Positions 25,925-35,595 are shown, counted from the stretch's first letter. The stretch: 64,000 bases of DNA from Roseicyclus marinus (GCF_036322625.1 NZ_AP027266.1:1987001-2051000), one strand, 5' to 3'. The notes: a model not told the origin generated them from the letters alone. Translations and numbers: made by a program.

Positions 25925-26566
25925 TCAGAGCAGCGCGCGTTCCCGGCTGATCATCACCGCATGGGCCCGGTTGCGGGCATCGAGCTTGCGGCAGATGGCG
26001 CGCATGTGCATTTTCACCGAGACCTCGCTGATCGCCATGTCGCGCGCGATTTCCTTGTTGGTCAGACCCTCGGCCGCGCGGCTCAGCACGAAATGTTCCT
26101 TTTCGGTCAGCGGCGCGTCGGATTGCGTCTGCGAGCGGCTGTCGCTGTCTTGCATGGGCACGAAGACCTGCCCGGAGGCGATGAGCTGGATCACGCTCAA
26201 CAGCGATTGCAGCGGCATGGTCTTGGGGATCAGGCCGCGCACGCCGAATTCGAGGGCGCTGTTGAGGAAATGCCGATCCACCTGGCCGGTGAAGAGCACG
26301 ACACGCGCCGGAGCGGCCTTGTCCACGACCTGCTTCACGCTGGTCAATCCGTTCATACCGGGCATCTTGAGATCCAAGAGGACCACGTCGAACCCGCCGC
26401 CCGCCAGCGCCGCGAGCGTCGCCTCGTAGCTTTCGGCGGTCGCCACGCCATAGCCGGCCGAGGTCTTCAACAGGTTGGCAACAGCTTCCCCGAGCAAACG
26501 ATGATCGTCACCGATCAAGACGTTGAGGCTGTCATCCGAACTCTGCGACATAAGAGACATGTTCAT
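25925..26566 (-). CDS. NarL/FixJ-family response regulator (LuxR-type HTH)
   Basis: A 213-residue two-component regulator. The receiver domain (about residues 14-130) has acidic pocket residues in GDDHR, phospho-acceptor Asp65 in LLDLKMPG and a late Lys in IPKTMP. The C-terminal LuxR-type helix-turn-helix (about 150-210) contains LTNKEIARDMAISEVSVKMH. It is divergent from the SUOX-fold protein and hybrid kinase genes, which makes that kinase its likely partner. Confidence 0.88.
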   Translation of the reverse strand: MNMSLMSQSSDDSLNVLIGDDHRLLGEAVANLLKTSAGYGVATAESYEATLAALAGGGFDVVLLDLKMPGMNGLTSVKQVVDKAAPARVVLFTGQVDRHFLNSALEFGVRGLIPKTMPLQSLLSVIQLIASGQVFVPMQDSDSRSQTQSDAPLTEKEHFVLSRAAEGLTNKEIARDMAISEVSVKMHMRAICRKLDARNRAHAVMISRERALL

Positions 26567-26834
26567 ATTCCATCGCTATTGTTCTGGCACCGCAAAGGCT
26601 TCTTCGAGACATCTTGTGCGCCCGGTGATACACCAATGACAGCAATCGCATACCTGCGCATCGACACCATAGATCACACTAAAGAGTTTGAACACACAAT
26701 CGATCGTTTGAGCCCTTCCTGTGCCTTCAAGAAATCCTTCGTATCGAAATACAATATTTATTATCTTTCGATGGAAGAAAAAAACATTCTGGACCGTCTA
26801 ATACCCGATTACTCACAACGACTGGAGCACTAGC
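26567..26834. promoter_or_regulatory. Divergent promoter region between response regulator and sensor operon
   Basis: An AT-rich 268-bp gap in a GC-rich setting. It must contain the promoters for both transcription units. It also carries a 65-codon ORF (26636-26833), listed separately at low confidence. Confidence 0.45.
26636..26833 (+). CDS. Possible small hypothetical protein (65 residues)
   Basis: An AT-rich ORF from ATG 26636 ending with TAG one base before the start of the SUOX-fold gene. The product is polar and rich in Ile, Asp and Tyr, with no recognised motif. Its base composition differs sharply from its neighbours. The tight spacing could mean translational coupling, but the region must also hold promoters, so this may be chance. 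Confidence 0.25.
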   Translation: MTAIAYLRIDTIDHTKEFEHTIDRLSPSCAFKKSFVSKYNIYYLSMEEKNILDRLIPDYSQRLEH

Positions 26835-27317
26835 ATGATTCGACGCGAATTCATCACCTTGGCCGGAGCTACGGCGGGTCTTGCCATGGTTTCCCTGCCC
26901 CTTCGCGCCGAGACCATATTGCTGACAGTGTCGGGCGCTGTCGAGGGGGGTATGCAAACCTATGATGATGCTGCCCTTCTTGCCCTGCCGCAGATCGAGT
27001 TCGAGACGGAAACCATCTGGACCGAGGGGGTGCAGCGGTTCTCCGGACCCTCGCTGGCTGCCGTGCTGGAGGCCGCCGGGGCCGGTCCGGGCGATCTGAC
27101 GCTGCGGGCGATCAACGATTACACCGTGGACATGCCGCGTGCCGTGGTGGAAGCGGGTGCGCCCATCGTCGCCAACCGGATCGGCGGCGAGCCTTTCAGC
27201 CGCCGCGACAAGGGCCCGCTCTGGATCGTCTTTCCCTATGATGCCGATCCGCGGTTCCGTTCGGAAAGCGTCTATGCCTACAGCGTCTGGCAATTGACCG
27301 ACATTACCGTCGGCTGA
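26835..27317 (+). CDS. Exported SUOX-fold (oxidoreductase molybdopterin-binding-like) single-domain protein
   Basis: A 160-residue protein whose N-terminus MIRREFITLAGATAG followed by a cleavage-like LRAE resembles a Tat signal. The rest resembles the molybdopterin-binding fold of sulfite oxidase-type proteins, with segments such as GPSLAAVLEAAG, RAINDYTVDMP and KGPLWIVFPYD. Short solo versions usually lack the catalytic cofactor cysteine, and no conserved cysteine is visible. It may act as a periplasmic ligand-binding or sensory protein. It directly precedes the hybrid kinase by 4 bp. Confidence 0.7.
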   Translation: MIRREFITLAGATAGLAMVSLPLRAETILLTVSGAVEGGMQTYDDAALLALPQIEFETETIWTEGVQRFSGPSLAAVLEAAGAGPGDLTLRAINDYTVDMPRAVVEAGAPIVANRIGGEPFSRRDKGPLWIVFPYDADPRFRSESVYAYSVWQLTDITVG

Positions 27318-27321
27318 TCGC

Positions 27322-29988
27322 GTGGCCGAGCACCCGCCACGGCAGCGCGACGACGCGGCAGGGCCAAAGCGGCCGCGCCGTGACCGCGCCCGGCTTGGCG
27401 GGGCCGTGCTCTTGGGGCTGTTGTTCCTGTCGAGCCTTGCGCTGATCTTCAGCGCGGCGAATTTCGATCGCCGCCTGAACCAGGTGCGCGATGCCGATAC
27501 CGACAACCAGGGCTGGATCGTTTCGCAGCTGGAGGTGGATCATCTTTCGCTGGTGATCGCGGTGGAGGATGCGTTGGGCAGCGCGCAGGCCGGGGGCGGG
27601 CAGGTTTCGCCCGAGGCCTGGGATCAGCTGCAGCGCGAATTCGATGTCTTCTACAGCCGGATCGGCGTCTTTTTCGCGGCGATGCAGCGGGCCGGTCTGC
27701 CCGAGGCTTTCGCCGTCGATCTGTCCGAGCTGCGCGGTGTCCGGGACAGGCTGACGGCGCGCATCGACAGCCTGGGGCCGGACGATATCGCGGGGCTGGA
27801 CGCCTTTGCCGAACATCTGCGCTCCAAGCAGCCGCTGGTGCGGCGGCTGGTGACCCATGGATTGCAGGTTTTCGTCGACGAGGCGCAGAGCGCGCGCGAA
27901 CGGGAACGCGAGATCTGGCTGTTCTTCCTGATCGAAACGCTGGTGCTTTTGTCGCTGGTCCTGATCGCTGCGGTCTTTGCCGTCCGGCTGAGCCGGGCGT
28001 TGCAGCAGCGCACCATGCAGGCCGAGCGCGCGGCCTCGACCATCACCAAGGCCTACGAGGCCTCGCTCAGCGCGGTGGTCGTGACCGATTTCGACGGGCG
28101 GGTGATCCTGTGCAACAAGGCCGCGGAGACCATGTTCCGCCTGCCCATGGCCGAAATCAGCGGCAGCGACGTGCGCAAGCTGGCGCCGCCCCGGCTGGTC
28201 CGGTCTCTGGCTGCGACCTTTGACCGGATGCGCGCGCTGCAGGCGGAAAACAAGCCTTGCGATGTGTCGCGGCGGACGCTGGCCCTGCGCTCTGACGGAC
28301 AGGTGTTTCCCGTCGAACTGGCGCTGACGACGGATACCGACGCCGACGGGCAACCGATCGCGATCGCCTTCATTCGCGACATCTCGGCCCAGGTGAAGGC
28401 CGAGAACGCGTTGCGCGGGGCGTTGAGCGAGGCGCGGCGCGCGGCGGCGGCCAAGAGCATGTTCCTGGCCACCATGAGCCACGAGATGCGGACCCCGCTG
28501 CACGGGTTGATCGCGGCGCTCGACCTGATCGACAGGGGCGCGCTTGGTGCGGCGGATGCGGCCTTGTTCGACACGGCGCGCGATTGCAGCCAACGCGCGC
28601 TGGCGCTGGTCAATGACGTGTTGCAATTCACCCGCGCCAGCGCGATGCGCGAGCCGCAAGTGGCCTTTTCGCCCGCCCGCATCGCACAGGAGGTGGTCAG
28701 CGAATTGAGCCCCTTTGCGCGGGAAAACGGCAACGAGATCGTGTTGCGCGTCACCGGTCCCGGCGCACAGGAGCGCGTGCTGGGCTATCCGGCGGCCTTT
28801 TCGCGCTCGCTCTACAACCTTGTGGGCAATGCGGTGAAATTCACCGGCTCGGGCGAGATCGAGGTGGCGCTGTCCTTTTCCAACCCGGAGCCCGAGGGGC
28901 CGTTGCACCTGTCGGTGTCGGTGACGGACGAGGGCCCCGGCATTGCCGCCGCGGACCGCGAGCGGATTTTCGAGCTGTTCGAGACATCGGCCGATCATCT
29001 GCCCCATCACACCTTGGCCACGGGGTTGAACGGAACGGGTCTTGGCCTGCCGATCACGCGGTTGGCGGTGGAGCGGATGGGCGGTCAGATCCGGCTGGAC
29101 AGCGAACTCGGCAAGGGCAGCCGGTTCTGGTTCGACATCACCCTGCCCCGCGCCAAGGGCAGTGTCGCGGTCGACCTGCCCGTGCCAAGCCGCGCCGCGC
29201 CGATCCCGACAGGCGTCGTCTGGGATGTGTTGGTGGTCGATGACAACGAGGTCAACCTGACGCTGATGCGCGAGATGGTGCAGCGGCTGGGCCATCGCGT
29301 CACGCTGGCCCATGACGGCCGGCAAGCAGTCGAGCTTGCGCGCGCGCGCCGTTTCGACGTGATCTTGATGGATATCAACATGCCGGTGATGGACGGGCGC
29401 TCTGCCTCGCTGGCCATAAGGCAGGACGGGCTGTGCCGGGAGGCGGTGATCATCGCGGTCAGCGCCCTGATCGAGGCCGAGGAACCCGAGGCGCTGCGAT
29501 CGTGCGGGATCGACCGCGCGCTGGTCAAACCGGTCCGGTTGGAGGTTCTGGCGACAAACCTGTGGGAGGTGGCCCAATCGCTGGGGCAGACCGCAGGCGA
29601 GCCGCCCGCCCGGCGCGATGGCGAAAGCTCCAAGGCGGCACCGGCAGGAAAGGGCGACGCGGGTCTCGATTTCGACGCCTTGGCGCAGATGGTGGGCCGG
29701 GACACGGCCATCGGCCTGTTGCACGCGACCCTGAACGATGCGCGCGACGCGTTGCGCAGCGCGCGGGCGCAGGCCCAGGACACGGGCCAGCTGGCCCATC
29801 GCGCCCTTGGGGCTGCGGCCGTTGTGGGCCTCGAGGATCTTGCCGCGACGCTGCGCGAGGTCGAATATGCGGCGCAGGCCGGAGATCGGGACAGCCTAGT
29901 CGAGCTGGCCGATATCCTTGACGAGATCCTCGCGAGCGTCGACGCGGAGATCACGGCGATCCCCCAAATGGTGAACAGCGCCACCTGA
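27322..29988 (+). CDS. Hybrid sensor histidine kinase (PAS-HisKA-HATPase-REC-HPt)
   Basis: An 888-residue membrane kinase with a GTG start at 27322. Two helices (about 27-46 and 199-222) bracket a roughly 150-residue periplasmic sensor region. A PAS domain follows (240-355), then HisKA with His387 in ATMSHEMRTPLH, an HATPase domain with DEGPGI and GTGLGLPI, a receiver with Asp near 684 (ILMDINMP), and an HPt-like end with His near 825 (LAHRALGAAA). This is a complete phosphorelay probably ending on the divergent NarL-type regulator. The exported SUOX-fold protein encoded just upstream may feed its sensor domain. Confidence 0.9.
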   Translation: MAEHPPRQRDDAAGPKRPRRDRARLGGAVLLGLLFLSSLALIFSAANFDRRLNQVRDADTDNQGWIVSQLEVDHLSLVIAVEDALGSAQAGGGQVSPEAWDQLQREFDVFYSRIGVFFAAMQRAGLPEAFAVDLSELRGVRDRLTARIDSLGPDDIAGLDAFAEHLRSKQPLVRRLVTHGLQVFVDEAQSAREREREIWLFFLIETLVLLSLVLIAAVFAVRLSRALQQRTMQAERAASTITKAYEASLSAVVVTDFDGRVILCNKAAETMFRLPMAEISGSDVRKLAPPRLVRSLAATFDRMRALQAENKPCDVSRRTLALRSDGQVFPVELALTTDTDADGQPIAIAFIRDISAQVKAENALRGALSEARRAAAAKSMFLATMSHEMRTPLHGLIAALDLIDRGALGAADAALFDTARDCSQRALALVNDVLQFTRASAMREPQVAFSPARIAQEVVSELSPFARENGNEIVLRVTGPGAQERVLGYPAAFSRSLYNLVGNAVKFTGSGEIEVALSFSNPEPEGPLHLSVSVTDEGPGIAAADRERIFELFETSADHLPHHTLATGLNGTGLGLPITRLAVERMGGQIRLDSELGKGSRFWFDITLPRAKGSVAVDLPVPSRAAPIPTGVVWDVLVVDDNEVNLTLMREMVQRLGHRVTLAHDGRQAVELARARRFDVILMDINMPVMDGRSASLAIRQDGLCREAVIIAVSALIEAEEPEALRSCGIDRALVKPVRLEVLATNLWEVAQSLGQTAGEPPARRDGESSKAAPAGKGDAGLDFDALAQMVGRDTAIGLLHATLNDARDALRSARAQAQDTGQLAHRALGAAAVVGLEDLAATLREVEYAAQAGDRDSLVELADILDEILASVDAEITAIPQMVNSAT

Positions 29989-29992
29989 GGGT

Positions 29993-30076
29993 TCAGGCCA
30001 TCGCGTCGGACAGCATCTCGCGCAGGCGCAGGATCGCGGCAAACTCTATGACCTGCAAAACCTCAATGTAGCCGCG
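29993..30076 (-). pseudogene. Truncated 3' end of an unidentified gene at the integrase boundary
   Basis: On the minus strand a GC-rich stretch reads ...EFAAILRLREMLSDAMA and stop, looking like a genuine C-terminus. Upstream (beyond about 30045) the DNA becomes AT-rich and the frame soon hits a stop at 30077. The gene body is not present on the far side of the integrase. This fits disruption by an integrating element or a deletion. The parent gene was not recognised. Confidence 0.35.
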
Positions 30077-30172
30077 TCATACTAAACGTGCTAAATTCCA
30101 TAGACCATATAGTGCATTCTATTCAAAATCGCCTGTGAATACAGCTGCACAAAGCCGGATAGATCATTGATA

Positions 30173-31702
30173 ATGCACAAAAATATTCACAAAAATGATA
30201 TCATTTCTAATGAGCCCTACCGCATCGAAGAAATAGTACCAGAGAATATACTAGGTCGTGCGAAGGCGTGCCATTTTGCGAACCAGGCGGCAATAGCAGA
30301 TCTACGTATTCGCAATGAGCCGCATTTTTATGCTCTACAAATAGGACGACATATAGGCGTGCACAGACCGAACGCGAGACGATGCAACTGGATTGCACGG
30401 ATCCTAACTCAAGAAAAGAAATATATCCAAAAATGCCTTGGGCCAGCGATCGATCTAGGAAACGGAAAGCTAGACTACCCCACGGCTCTCCATAGAGCAT
30501 TCCAATGGTTTTCGGATCCCTCTATCGAAAAAATAGCGTTAGCCCCCCGCACTGCTGACCGAACTAGTGAAATAAGTATTTGCCCTACAGGCAGTGTCTA
30601 TACCGTTGGACACGCCCTAAGGGACTATACGCAATGGACAGAGATCGCCCGCTCGCCTGGAGGCCACTATAACAACCTCACACTAATCAATCATCATCTC
30701 ATACAGAGTTTTTCAAATATCCCTCTGGAAGACTTCTGCGCCACACACTTGACCCAGCTTGCCAGACAAGTCTTGCGAACACCACCGCGTTTTGGGTTCA
30801 TGGCGTATGCTGATGCAGAAGATCGCCAACTTAGCGCGGATGAAATACGACGGCGCAAGCGCACATTCAATTCTCTTGTCTCAATTCTACGAATGGCCTT
30901 CGAGCACGCCTGGGACAATGCAGCCATTGAGTCTGAGCGCCCGTGGCGTTGCTTAAAAAGAATTCCTGTCGTTCACAGTCCAAGGACAACATTCCTAAGC
31001 AGATCCGAGTGCCAACGACTACTTAGCACCTGCACACCAGCACTCAAAAAACTAGTAATGGCTGCGCTATATACTGGTTGTCGCGTTGGAGAGCTTGGCG
31101 CTTTGCGAGTGGAAGATATTGCAAAGGACGTTTTTGGTATTCGTGTTGGAGCATTTAAACGCAGCCCTGCTCGATTTGTATTTTTGCCTGATGAGGGCAT
31201 GGCATTTTTCTTAAGCTTATGTGAGGGAAAATCGGCGCGTGACTACATTTTGCATTCGGACATGGGCAAAGTCTGGAAAAAGCAACACACGGCACTTTTT
31301 CGCCGAGCTGTAGCAAACGCAGGTTTACCAAAGGATTTTGTGTTTCATGGTTTACGGCACACTTACGCTAGTGACCTTGTTGCATCGGGTGTGCCACTAG
31401 ATATAGTAGCCAAGCAGCTTGGACACGCAAATACAATTACTGTAAGTAATACCTATGGCCATCTAGTTGAAAAATTTCGAGAAGATCAGATTCGCACACG
31501 ATTTACGCTCTTGAGTGAGCATTGGCGCGCTGAGGCTGACCGCCGTCGAGGAGCGCTCGATGTGGTCTCGAGAGCTACACAGCCACAAGATTGGCGTTCG
31601 TATGCCGCGGTATCTATCACGAGCTCCAACCCGCGAAAGTCGTACTCACGAACTCATGCGGATGTGCTTAAGATCTTTGGCGCTGCAGAGGCTAAGAAAT
31701 AA
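30173..31702 (+). CDS. Tyrosine recombinase / phage-type integrase
   Basis: A 509-residue site-specific recombinase. The catalytic set is intact: Arg304 (TGCRVGEL), His392 and Arg395 (HGLRHTYA), His418 (GHAN) and the nucleophile Tyr428 (NTYGHL). A core-binding SAM-like domain precedes it. Base composition is strikingly AT-rich against the roughly two-thirds GC surroundings, marking recent acquisition. The start is set at ATG 30173; a TTG at 30167 is also possible. No excisionase, other phage genes or tRNA are next to it, so it looks like a solitary integrase or island remnant. Confidence 0.9.
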   Translation: MHKNIHKNDIISNEPYRIEEIVPENILGRAKACHFANQAAIADLRIRNEPHFYALQIGRHIGVHRPNARRCNWIARILTQEKKYIQKCLGPAIDLGNGKLDYPTALHRAFQWFSDPSIEKIALAPRTADRTSEISICPTGSVYTVGHALRDYTQWTEIARSPGGHYNNLTLINHHLIQSFSNIPLEDFCATHLTQLARQVLRTPPRFGFMAYADAEDRQLSADEIRRRKRTFNSLVSILRMAFEHAWDNAAIESERPWRCLKRIPVVHSPRTTFLSRSECQRLLSTCTPALKKLVMAALYTGCRVGELGALRVEDIAKDVFGIRVGAFKRSPARFVFLPDEGMAFFLSLCEGKSARDYILHSDMGKVWKKQHTALFRRAVANAGLPKDFVFHGLRHTYASDLVASGVPLDIVAKQLGHANTITVSNTYGHLVEKFREDQIRTRFTLLSEHWRAEADRRRGALDVVSRATQPQDWRSYAAVSITSSNPRKSYSRTHADVLKIFGAAEAKK

Positions 31703-31779
31703 CACAGCCACCATGCGGACCCGAACGTTACGTGACAATATTTCTGAAGCAAAGAATTAGAATTCGTCAAATCTCTAGT

Positions 31780-31808
31780 AAAAGGGCCGCCCCAACCGGG
31801 ACGGCCCC
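31780..31808 (-). terminator. Rho-independent terminator of ndk
   Basis: On the minus strand GGGCCG...CGGCCC forms a stem with extra CCCGG/CCGGG-like pairing inside, followed by TTTTA. It lies 38 bp beyond the ndk stop codon, between it and the integrase. Confidence 0.75.
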
Positions 31809-31845
31809 ACATCTTCAGCTTGGGCGCGCCGTGGCGCGGCCCGGA

Positions 31846-32268
31846 TCAGCCGACCAGTTCGAGGCCCGCGAAGAAATAGGCGATCTCTTCTGCCGCCGTT
31901 TCCGGCGCGTCCGACCCATGGACCGAGTTTTCGCCCTTGGAGATCGCGAAATCCTTGCGGATCGTGCCGGGGGCTGCTTCAGCCGGATCGGTCGCGCCCA
32001 TCACTTCGCGGTATTTCGCGATGGCATTCTCGCCTTCGAGGACCTGGACCACGACCGGCTCGGACGCCATGAATTCGCACAGGTCGCCATAGAACGGGCG
32101 CTCCTTGTGGACGGCGTAGAAATGGCCGGCCTGTGCGGGGGTCATGTGGATGCGCTTTTGCGCGATGATCCGCAGGCCCGCGGCCTCGATCTTGGCGTTG
32201 ATCGCGCCGGTCAGGTTGCGCTTGGTGGCGTCGGGCTTGATGATCGAAAAGGTGCGCTGGATGGCCAT
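31846..32268 (-). CDS. ndk: Nucleoside diphosphate kinase
   Basis: A 140-residue housekeeping enzyme that transfers the gamma-phosphate from ATP to other nucleoside diphosphates. The N-terminus [13 protein letters not shown] and the active-site segment [10 protein letters not shown] with the phospho-accepting histidine are canonical. The open frame extends upstream to 32367, but ATG 32268 gives the standard length. It has its own terminator and no obvious operon partner. Confidence 0.97.
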   Translation of the reverse strand: MAIQRTFSIIKPDATKRNLTGAINAKIEAAGLRIIAQKRIHMTPAQAGHFYAVHKERPFYGDLCEFMASEPVVVQVLEGENAIAKYREVMGATDPAEAAPGTIRKDFAISKGENSVHGSDAPETAAEEIAYFFAGLELVG

Positions 32269-32341
32269 GTTTCGGGTCTCGTCTGCATGAGGGGTGGCGT
32301 TCGCGCGCCGCCTAACATGCAGGGGGCCGGTTGAAAAGGCG

Positions 32342-33589
32342 TCAATCGACCCGCGCCCGCGCCGCACCCCGTGCCGCCAGCACCGCCAGCCCCAGCGCCA
32401 CGACCGAGGCCGCGATCATCAGCGCCAAAAGCCTGAGCGGCGTGGCCCCCGCCGCCATCACCGGCAGCGTCAGCCCCGTCAGCACCGCGCCCCCGAACAA
32501 TTGCAGCGCCCCCGACAGGCCCGCCGCCGATCCCGCCAGATCGGGCCGAACCGAAATCAACCCCGCATTGGTGTTGGACAGCGTCAGACCATTGCCCAAG
32601 CCCACGCAGATCGTCGCCCCGAACAGGACCAGCGGATGCGATACCCCCAACAGGAACAATCCCGCCCCCGCACAAAGCCCCGCCAGCGCAAGGCTGCGCC
32701 CCGACAGGATCAGCACGCTCACCCCCAGCCGGGGCGCCAGCCGCGCCGTGACCGCCGAGCCGATCATGTATCCCCCCGTGATCGAGCCAAGCCCCACCCC
32801 GACCCATGTCGTCGACAGCCCGAAACTCTCCAGCGCGACAAAGGGCGCACCGGTCAGAAAGATGTAGAAGGTCCCCACCGACACGCCCGTACACAGCGCA
32901 TAGGCCCAGAACAGGCCCGATCCCAGCAGCGCGCGATAGGCCGCCAGCTGTTCGGCGGGGCTGCGGCGCACCTTGACCCGCGTCTCGCCCCAATCGATCC
33001 AGCACAGCACAAGGCCGATGGCCCCCAGCCCCGCGTAAAGGCCGAAAATCGCCCGCCATCCGACCAGCGTGTCCAGAATGCCGCCCAAGGTCGGCCCGAT
33101 CATCGGCGCAATCGCCATCGCGGCAGAGATCGTGCCCATCTTTCCCGCCGCCTCGCGCGTCGAATACATGTCGCGCAGCGCGGCCAAACCCACGACACTG
33201 CCCGCCAGAACCAGCGCCTGCACCAGCCTGCAGATCAGGAAGACCATGAAATCCGTGGCCAGCGCCGCCCCGAGCGAGGCCAGCGCATAGACCGCCAGGG
33301 CCACCAGAATCACCCGCCGCCGCCCCAAAAGGTCCGAAATCGGCCCAAGGATCAGCTGCAACACCCCCGCCGCGATCATGTAGGCCGATACCGCGAGCCC
33401 CATCTGCGCCTCGCTCACGCCGAAACCCTCGGCCATGCGCGGCAGCGCGGGCAGGAACATGTTGAGCGTCAGCACCACCATGGCGACCAACAAGATCATC
33501 GTGGCCAGATGCGGGGGCGTGCGTGCGGGCGGGGTCACGGGGGCAAGGGTCCTGAACACGTCTCCCTGCCGCGCTACCACCGCCCGCAT
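32342..33589 (-). CDS. MFS transporter, Bcr/CflA drug-resistance family
   Basis: A 415-residue inner-membrane protein with about 12 helices. Hallmarks are [12 protein letters not shown] near the start, [14 protein letters not shown] in the loop after helix 2 and [14 protein letters not shown] in helix 4. The family exports drugs such as bicyclomycin, or sulfonamides, dipeptides or other metabolites, by proton antiport. It is divergent from the ABC-F gene over a 65-bp gap. Substrate unknown. Confidence 0.88.
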   Translation of the reverse strand: MRAVVARQGDVFRTLAPVTPPARTPPHLATMILLVAMVVLTLNMFLPALPRMAEGFGVSEAQMGLAVSAYMIAAGVLQLILGPISDLLGRRRVILVALAVYALASLGAALATDFMVFLICRLVQALVLAGSVVGLAALRDMYSTREAAGKMGTISAAMAIAPMIGPTLGGILDTLVGWRAIFGLYAGLGAIGLVLCWIDWGETRVKVRRSPAEQLAAYRALLGSGLFWAYALCTGVSVGTFYIFLTGAPFVALESFGLSTTWVGVGLGSITGGYMIGSAVTARLAPRLGVSVLILSGRSLALAGLCAGAGLFLLGVSHPLVLFGATICVGLGNGLTLSNTNAGLISVRPDLAGSAAGLSGALQLFGGAVLTGLTLPVMAAGATPLRLLALMIAASVVALGLAVLAARGAARARVD

Positions 33590-33654
33590 CCCCGCGCCAG
33601 TGGGCCGTTGCAGGGGGCATTGACCGCAAGGGCCCGCCCTGCCACATCGCGCCC

Positions 33655-35508
33655 ATGCTGCGGATCACCGATATTTCCTATTCCATCGCCGGTCGCTCCC
33701 TCCTCGAAGGGGCGAGCGTCACCATTCCCGCCGGCCACAAGGTCGGGATCGTGGGCCGCAACGGCGCGGGCAAGACCACGCTCTTCAAGCTGATCCGGGG
33801 CGAATTGACCCTCGATGCGGGCGAGATCGAGCTTCCCTCCCGCGCCCGTATCGGCGGCGTCGCGCAGGAAGTGCCGGGCAGCGAGGTCAGCCTGATCGAC
33901 ACGGTTCTGGCCGCCGACACCGAACGCGCGGGCCTGATGCTCGAGGCCGAAACCGCCACCGGCAACCGCATGGCCGAGATCCAGGCCCGTCTGCAGGACA
34001 TCGACGCCTGGTCGGCCGAGGCGCGCGCCGCCGCCATCCTCAAGGGCCTTGGCTTCACCGATGAGGAAAGCCGCATGCCCTGCTCCGCCTTTTCGGGCGG
34101 CTGGCGGATGCGCGTGGCGCTGGCCGGTGTGCTTTTCGCCCAGCCCGATGTGCTGCTGCTGGATGAGCCGACCAACTACCTCGACCTCGAAGGCGCGCTT
34201 TGGCTGGAAAGCTATCTCGCGCGCTATCCGCATACCGTTATCATCATCTCCCACGACCGCGAGCTTCTGAACCGCGCGGTGGGTCATATCCTCCATCTCG
34301 AGAACAAGACCCTCACGCTCTACACTGGCGGCTACGACGCCTTTGCCCGCGCCCGGGCCGAGGCGCGCGCGATCCAGACGGCGGCGGCCAAGAAGCAAGA
34401 CGCCCAGCGCGCGCATCTGCAAGCCTTCGTCGACCGGTTCAAGGCCAAGGCGTCCAAGGCGCGTCAGGCGCAATCCCGCGTCAAGATGCTCGAAAAGATG
34501 ACGCCGATCCGCATGCCCGAGGATGCGGCGCGCACGGTTTTCACCTTCCCCGCGCCCGACCAGCTGTCGCCGCCGATCCTGACCATGGATGGCGCGGCGG
34601 TGGGCTATGACGGCACCCCCGTCCTGCGCCGTCTGGCGCTCCGGATCGACCAGGATGACCGGATCGCGCTGCTCGGTCGCAACGGCGAGGGAAAATCAAC
34701 ACTTTCGAAACTTCTGGCCGGAAAACTTAACCCTTTGGAAGGAAAGGTTACCGCCTCCTCCAAGCTCCGCGTGGGCTATTTCGCCCAGCACCAGGTCGAC
34801 GAATTGCACATCGACGAAACCCCGCTTGCCCATATCCAGCGGATGCGCCCCGGCGTCACGCCGCCCAAGCTGCGCGCGATCCTCGCCGGTTTCGGGCTTG
34901 GTGCGGACCAGGCCGAAACCGAGGTCGGTCGCCTGTCGGGCGGCCAAAAAGCGCGTCTTTCCCTATGCTTGGCCACGCTCGATGCGCCACATATGCTGAT
35001 CCTCGACGAACCGACCAACCACCTCGACATCGAAAGCCGCGAGGCCTTGGTCGAAGCGCTCACCGCCTATTCGGGCGCCGTGATCCTCGTCAGCCACGAC
35101 ATGCACCTCCTGTCGCTGGTGGCCGACCGGCTCTGGCTCGTGAAAGACGGCGCGGTGCAGCCCTATGACGGCGATCTCGAGACCTATCGCAATCTTCTTC
35201 TAAAAGGTGAAGATCGCCCCGCAAAGGCACAGAAAAAAGAAGAAAAAAGGAAACCGGCCCTGACGCAGGAGCAGATAAAAGAGCTCCGCGCCGAGGTTCG
35301 CCGCTGCGAGGCCCGCATCGAAAAGATCGAAGAGATGCGCGGCAAACTCGCCACCAAACTGGCCGATCCCGCGCTCTACGAAGACGGTCGCGCGGGCGAA
35401 TTGGCGACCTGGCAAAAGAAATACGCCGAGGTGATGGAAGGTCTCGACCGCGCCGAGGCGCTTTGGGTCGCGGCATCCGAAAAGCTGGAAACCGCGCAAA
35501 ATCCGTGA
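33655..35508 (+). CDS. ABC-F family ATPase (Uup/YheS-like)
   Basis: A 617-residue soluble protein with two ABC domains and no membrane helices. Walker A motifs are VGRNGAGKTT in the first half and LGRNGEGKST in the second. Signatures are FSGGWRMR and LSGGQKAR, with DEPTNYLD/DEPTNHLD Walker B motifs. A charged P-site linker joins the domains, and a C-terminal coiled coil rich in Lys/Glu runs from about 520. ABC-F proteins act on ribosomes or, for Uup, on DNA or ribosome structures. The C-terminal coiled coil favours an Uup/YheS-type role. Confidence 0.92.
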   Translation: MLRITDISYSIAGRSLLEGASVTIPAGHKVGIVGRNGAGKTTLFKLIRGELTLDAGEIELPSRARIGGVAQEVPGSEVSLIDTVLAADTERAGLMLEAETATGNRMAEIQARLQDIDAWSAEARAAAILKGLGFTDEESRMPCSAFSGGWRMRVALAGVLFAQPDVLLLDEPTNYLDLEGALWLESYLARYPHTVIIISHDRELLNRAVGHILHLENKTLTLYTGGYDAFARARAEARAIQTAAAKKQDAQRAHLQAFVDRFKAKASKARQAQSRVKMLEKMTPIRMPEDAARTVFTFPAPDQLSPPILTMDGAAVGYDGTPVLRRLALRIDQDDRIALLGRNGEGKSTLSKLLAGKLNPLEGKVTASSKLRVGYFAQHQVDELHIDETPLAHIQRMRPGVTPPKLRAILAGFGLGADQAETEVGRLSGGQKARLSLCLATLDAPHMLILDEPTNHLDIESREALVEALTAYSGAVILVSHDMHLLSLVADRLWLVKDGAVQPYDGDLETYRNLLLKGEDRPAKAQKKEEKRKPALTQEQIKELRAEVRRCEARIEKIEEMRGKLATKLADPALYEDGRAGELATWQKKYAEVMEGLDRAEALWVAASEKLETAQNP

Positions 35509-35595
35509 CTTGCACCGCAGCTTGCGGCAAGATTGCACGCGCTCACCCTTGTGTGCCCCCGTGTTGTTCAGTGTTTTGCCAGATCGGATCCCGCC

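Noticed and set aside
27304-29799. An 831-codon open frame antisense to the hybrid kinase
   Set aside because: It is a compositional shadow; the plus strand has full kinase, receiver and HPt motifs.
35510-35545. Hairpin after the ABC-F gene (CTTGC...GCAAG with an inner CCGCA/TGCGG)
   Set aside because: The stem is interrupted and no T-tract follows, so it is not supported as a terminator.
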